Origin: Fiminaster sp050874705
GTDB taxonomy: Bacteria; Bacillota_I; Bacilli_A; RFN20; CAG-826
DNA: 7,633 nucleotides
Assembly (NCBI GenBank): GCA_050874705.1
Contig: JBNMLE010000044.1
Coordinates: forward strand, 1-7,633
Direction: 5' to 3'
This document shows positions 5,258 through 7,633 of the stretch, piece after piece. Position numbers and translations under genes: made by a program. The notes beneath the pieces are model-generated. The model worked only from the letters and a program-made list of their open reading frames with translations. It had not been told where the DNA came from and did no database searches. How positions within the stretch are numbered: position 1 is the first letter of the stretch; each line of letters opens with the position of its first letter.

Positions 5258-6209
5258 CTAAGTAATCCTTATATTGAAGAGCTTTTTCATGAATTGCTCT
5301 AAACAAATGATTAACATTGCTTCTTGAAACATTTGCTCCAAGTTTTTCGCTTAATCTATCAGCAATTTCTTGAAGAGATAAATCTTCATTTTCAAGTCTA
5401 ATTTTCATTAGTTCTCTTTGCTTAACATTTTCTATTTTATCAATGCCAACAATCTTATCTAATATTTTAATATCTTCTATTTGTTTATTAGCTGCAGACA
5501 TTGTTTTAGCAAAATTAGCGTTATCAAGATTGCTTAATCTATTACCAATATTAGAAAAATCCCTACTAATGCGAACATTTTCAAATTCAAGCGCCGTGTT
5601 TGTAGCGCCTAAAAGAATAAGAAATTCGGTTATTTGTTGGCTTCTTTTTAAATAAACAACATATTGATTTCTTCTTTTAATAGTTTTGACATTAAATTCA
5701 CCGCTTTTGAGTTTTAAAAATAATTTAGCAAACCATTTCATGTAGTTTTCATCATTTAAAGCTATCTCAAGATGATAATTTGATTTCTTAGGTGAATTAA
5801 CAGATCCACTTGCAAGGAAAGCACCGCACAAATACCCAGCGATCATATCATCGTTACAAACAATATTTTTAGCAATTTTCCCATCTAAAAATGAAATTTC
5901 TAAATCGGAAATAATATATTCAGCTTCATCAATAACAACATTATAAAATAATCTCTTTTTAAAATTCATTGCTTTTGAATATGTGAATCTACATGGTATT
6001 CCATACACTTTTTCAATCGCATGATAAATGAATTTAGCTATCTTTGCATTTTCAGTCTTTAAAGAAATTGATTCTTTTCCATTGTTAATTGATAAAGAAC
6101 CATTGATTTTAATAAAAGACGCTAAAACGGCTCTTAGTCTTTCATCACTTAGATCTAAGGAGGCGATTTCTTCTTTAACTTTTTGTGTAAATGATACTTT
6201 AGCTTGCAT
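5244..6209 (-). CDS. whiA: WhiA, DNA-binding regulator
   Basis: At 321 residues this matches WhiA, a DNA-binding protein conserved in Gram-positive bacteria and linked in Bacillus to cell division and in Streptomyces to sporulation. Residues 1-90 are the WhiA N-terminal domain. GYLCGAFLASGSV (125-137) is the degenerate LAGLIDADG core typical of WhiA, and YVVYLKRSQQITEFLILLGA (183-202) belongs to the same homing-endonuclease-like fold. The linker carries the hallmark stretch around NRLSNLDNANFAKTMSAA (223-240). The C-terminal HTH is SLQEIADRL...VSRSNVNHLFRAI (278-306). The usual acidic nuclease residues are not seen. It starts 1 nt after the rapZ stop (TAAAATG) without a near Shine-Dalgarno, the closest AGGG being 15 nt away, so coupling is likely. 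It ends in TGA and overlaps xre by 14 nt. Confidence 0.96.
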   Translation of the reverse strand: MQAKVSFTQKVKEEIASLDLSDERLRAVLASFIKINGSLSINNGKESISLKTENAKIAKFIYHAIEKVYGIPCRFTYSKAMNFKKRLFYNVVIDEAEYIISDLEISFLDGKIAKNIVCNDDMIAGYLCGAFLASGSVNSPKKSNYHLEIALNDENYMKWFAKLFLKLKSGEFNVKTIKRRNQYVVYLKRSQQITEFLILLGATNTALEFENVRISRDFSNIGNRLSNLDNANFAKTMSAANKQIEDIKILDKIVGIDKIENVKQRELMKIRLENEDLSLQEIADRLSEKLGANVSRSNVNHLFRAIHEKALQYKDYLDEIK

Positions 6210-6210
6210 T

Positions 6211-7062
6211 TTATTTCTTTAAATCCCTATGCATTGAATAAGTATTATAAGCCTTTTGATAATATTTTTTCAAATACTCCGCTACCATAACAGAACGATG
6301 CTGGCCACCACTACAAGCAATTCCAATTGTAATCATTCTTCTGCCGGCTTTTGATACTTCGCTTAAATAATAGTCTAAATATGAAATCAATTTATTTAAA
6401 TATTCTTTCGTAATATCAAAAGACATTATGTAATCTATAACAGGTTTATCTAATCCATTAAGTTCTTTTAAATCATTAACCCAATATGGATTAGGAAGAA
6501 TTCTAACATCAAACACTGATTCGACATCTTGTGGAACGCTCTTTTTATATCCAAAAGAAACAAAATTAACAGTTAACTTGTTAGATTTAATTGAAAAGAC
6601 ATTATTTAAATAAAAATTTCTTAAATCTCCAAGAGAGAATTTTGATGTATCAATATAATGCGTGAACAAATCTCTTAATAATGATATTTTTTCCTTTTCT
6701 AAATCGATAGAATCGCTTAAAGAAAGACGATTATCAATTTGAAGAGGATGAATACGACGTGATAATTTATATCTTTCAAGTAAAACTTCTTTTGAACAAT
6801 CAAGCCCAATAAATATTGTTTCAATATCGTTAAATTTTGACGCAATATTAAATGCTTCTTTAGCCTCATCAAGACTAATTGACAAAGCAACTTTTTGATA
6901 TTTTTCAGGATTATTTAAAAATTCAATAAACAAATTATTTAAAAGTGATGAAGGAATATTTTCTATAATGTGATAGCCGTTTTCTTCAAAGCAGGCTAAA
7001 GTATATGTCTTTCCCGCTCCTGAAACACCACTAATAATTGCTAAATTGATTTTCTTTTTCAT
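6211..7062 (-). CDS. rapZ: RNase adapter / nucleotide-binding protein RapZ (YvcJ)
   Basis: The 283-residue protein has the full RapZ/YvcJ layout. A P-loop, GVSGAGKT (12-19), is followed by IFIGLDCSKEVLLERY (83-98) with the family's RR.HPL signature (102-107). The C-terminal domain contains FDVRILPNPYWV (184-195), GLDKPVIDY (203-211) and GIACSGGQHRSV (247-258), the signature phosphate-binding loop. In E. coli RapZ controls decay of the GlmZ small RNA and so amino-sugar synthesis. In Bacillus YvcJ hydrolyses GTP and affects competence; which role applies here is unknown. No Shine-Dalgarno precedes the ATG, and a promoter only about 10 nt upstream suggests a nearly leaderless mRNA. It is followed directly by whiA, without the yvcK gene usually found between them. 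Confidence 0.96.
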   Translation of the reverse strand: MKKKINLAIISGVSGAGKTYTLACFEENGYHIIENIPSSLLNNLFIEFLNNPEKYQKVALSISLDEAKEAFNIASKFNDIETIFIGLDCSKEVLLERYKLSRRIHPLQIDNRLSLSDSIDLEKEKISLLRDLFTHYIDTSKFSLGDLRNFYLNNVFSIKSNKLTVNFVSFGYKKSVPQDVESVFDVRILPNPYWVNDLKELNGLDKPVIDYIMSFDITKEYLNKLISYLDYYLSEVSKAGRRMITIGIACSGGQHRSVMVAEYLKKYYQKAYNTYSMHRDLKK

Positions 7063-7071
7063 ACTAAAATA

Positions 7072-7100
7072 ATTTTATCAAATTATTAGCGATATGTTGA
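7072..7100 (-). promoter_or_regulatory. Putative rapZ promoter giving a near-leaderless mRNA
   Basis: On the minus strand TCAACA (7100-7095, four of six) is followed after 17 bp by TAAAAT (7077-7072, five of six). It has an extended -10 TG at one base distance (TGATAAAAT). The expected start at 7065 would leave only about 3 nt before the rapZ ATG, in line with the missing Shine-Dalgarno. A second option, TTAACA-19 bp-TATAAG with its -10 at 7157-7152, would give an approximately 80-nt leader. Confidence 0.45.
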
Positions 7101-7148
7101 CTATTTATTACTATTTCTTAATTGAAAAAGTAAATGTAATATATCGCT
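7088..7148. repeat. Long imperfect inverted repeat upstream of rapZ
   Basis: AGCGATAT (7088-7095) and ATATCGCT (7141-7148) are perfect inverted copies. Pairing continues inward through four further pairs, including two G-T wobbles. After an internal loop a second stem pairs 7108-7117 with 7124-7133, with one mismatch, around a TTAATT loop. The whole 61-bp element can fold as one hairpin in either strand. It lies in the lipoprotein-rapZ spacer and overlaps the -35 of the proposed rapZ promoter. No U run follows on the minus strand, so it is not a clear terminator. Confidence 0.5.
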
Positions 7149-7204
7149 TATCTTATAATGTTTTTTATTATTTTTATGTTAATTTTAAAAAATTAAATAT
7201 TTTG

Positions 7205-7633
7205 TTATTTATGTATGCTTTCATCAAAGACATAATCCTTCGGTTCAATTTCTAAATAATTATAAAGGTACATAAGCTCATTGTAATTTTTTTCGGTAAT
7301 CATGTAATCACATCTTTTTTCATTTGCCGGTTTGTCAACAATGTATATTATATAAGATTGTTGTGGATTAACTTCTTTGTTCTTTTTTATAATTTCCTTC
7401 ATCGTCTCAAGCGGACAAGGTAAATTATATTGGAATTCTACAACATCTTCTGGATAAAAATAACCGATAGAACCAAATTCTATAATACAAGAATTCCATT
7501 GGAACCATTCTTTCCAGCAAAAAAGATCAACTGAACATTGCACATTATATTTAGCGTAATAAGAACTATAATCATACTGTTTTTTGTTATTACAACTACC
7601 TAAAGTTACAAGAATCGGCAATATCAATAAAAA
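7205..7633 (-). CDS. Putative lipoprotein of unknown function (partial, 5' end missing)
   Basis: I do not recognise the family. The frame is open to the window edge, reading FLLILPILVTLGSC, which is the hydrophobic core of a signal peptide followed by a lipobox (LGSC). The predicted product is therefore a lipoprotein anchored on the outer face of the membrane. The initiation codon and basic n-region must lie beyond base 7633; a TTG at 7627 falls inside the hydrophobic stretch and is not a credible start. Counted from that TTG, the lipobox cysteine is residue 12 and further cysteines are at 31, 37, 47, 71 and 106. The chain is rich in Tyr and Trp (YDYSSYYAKY; CWKEWFQWNSC) with an acidic C-terminal third. 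About 130 residues follow the lipobox, with no repeats and no second membrane segment. The gene ends 142 nt before rapZ. Confidence 0.7.
   Translation of the reverse strand, partial: FLLILPILVTLGSCNNKKQYDYSSYYAKYNVQCSVDLFCWKEWFQWNSCIIEFGSIGYFYPEDVVEFQYNLPCPLETMKEIIKKNKEVNPQQSYIIYIVDKPANEKRCDYMITEKNYNELMYLYNYLEIEPKDYVFDESIHK

Noticed and set aside
7179..7196. A/T-only inverted repeat after the lipoprotein gene as a terminator
   Set aside because: TTAATTTT/AAAATTAA has no G-C pairs and no U tract on the minus strand; it is expected by chance in such AT-rich DNA.
7625..7627. TTG as start of the lipoprotein gene
   Set aside because: The frame stays open to the window edge and the codon falls inside the signal-peptide hydrophobic core; the true start must be outside.

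Overview
This AT-rich window looks like chromosomal core DNA from a low-GC Gram-positive bacterium (Bacilli, or an Erysipelotrichia/Mollicutes-like relative). The evidence is the 16S 5' end, a streptococcal-type GAPDH, the rapZ-whiA pair, GGAGG-type ribosome binding sites, and normal codon use: TGA is a stop (whiA ends on it) and tryptophans read as TGG. A desulfoferrodoxin suggests an anaerobic or oxygen-sensitive lifestyle. I cannot name the species. Every gene I support is on the minus strand, so genes are read from high to low coordinates.

In transcription order: (1) 7633-7205, the 3' part of a cysteine- and tyrosine-rich lipoprotein of unknown function, cut by the window edge. (2) 7204-7063, an AT-rich spacer with a long imperfect inverted repeat and a promoter that would give a nearly leaderless rapZ mRNA. 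(3) 7062-5030, a tight rapZ-whiA-xre cluster; the yvcK gene that usually sits between rapZ and whiA is absent. (4) 5029-4894, a weak terminator candidate and the gapA promoter. (5) 4893-1067, a glycolytic operon gapA-pgk-tpiA ending in a Bax-inhibitor-1 family membrane protein gene, closed by a clear intrinsic terminator at 1027-1054. (6) 1026-597, a monocistronic desulfoferrodoxin gene with its own promoter. (7) 596-319, a weak terminator candidate followed by a strong rRNA promoter and a structured leader with a boxA antitermination element. (8) 318-1, the first ~318 nt of 16S rRNA.

The glycolytic genes encode three enzymes of triose metabolism: TPI interconverts the triose phosphates, GAPDH oxidises glyceraldehyde-3-phosphate, and PGK makes ATP. 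A 9-bp hairpin between gapA and pgk probably sets relative transcript levels. tpiA and the BI-1 gene follow their upstream stop codons by 2 nt and lack Shine-Dalgarno sequences, which points to translational coupling.

I found no mobile element, CRISPR array, tRNA, phage gene or defence system. The second-look items are mostly regulatory structures, the missing yvcK, a GAPDH insertion and the unidentified lipoprotein. I see no convincing evidence of a wholly new system here.
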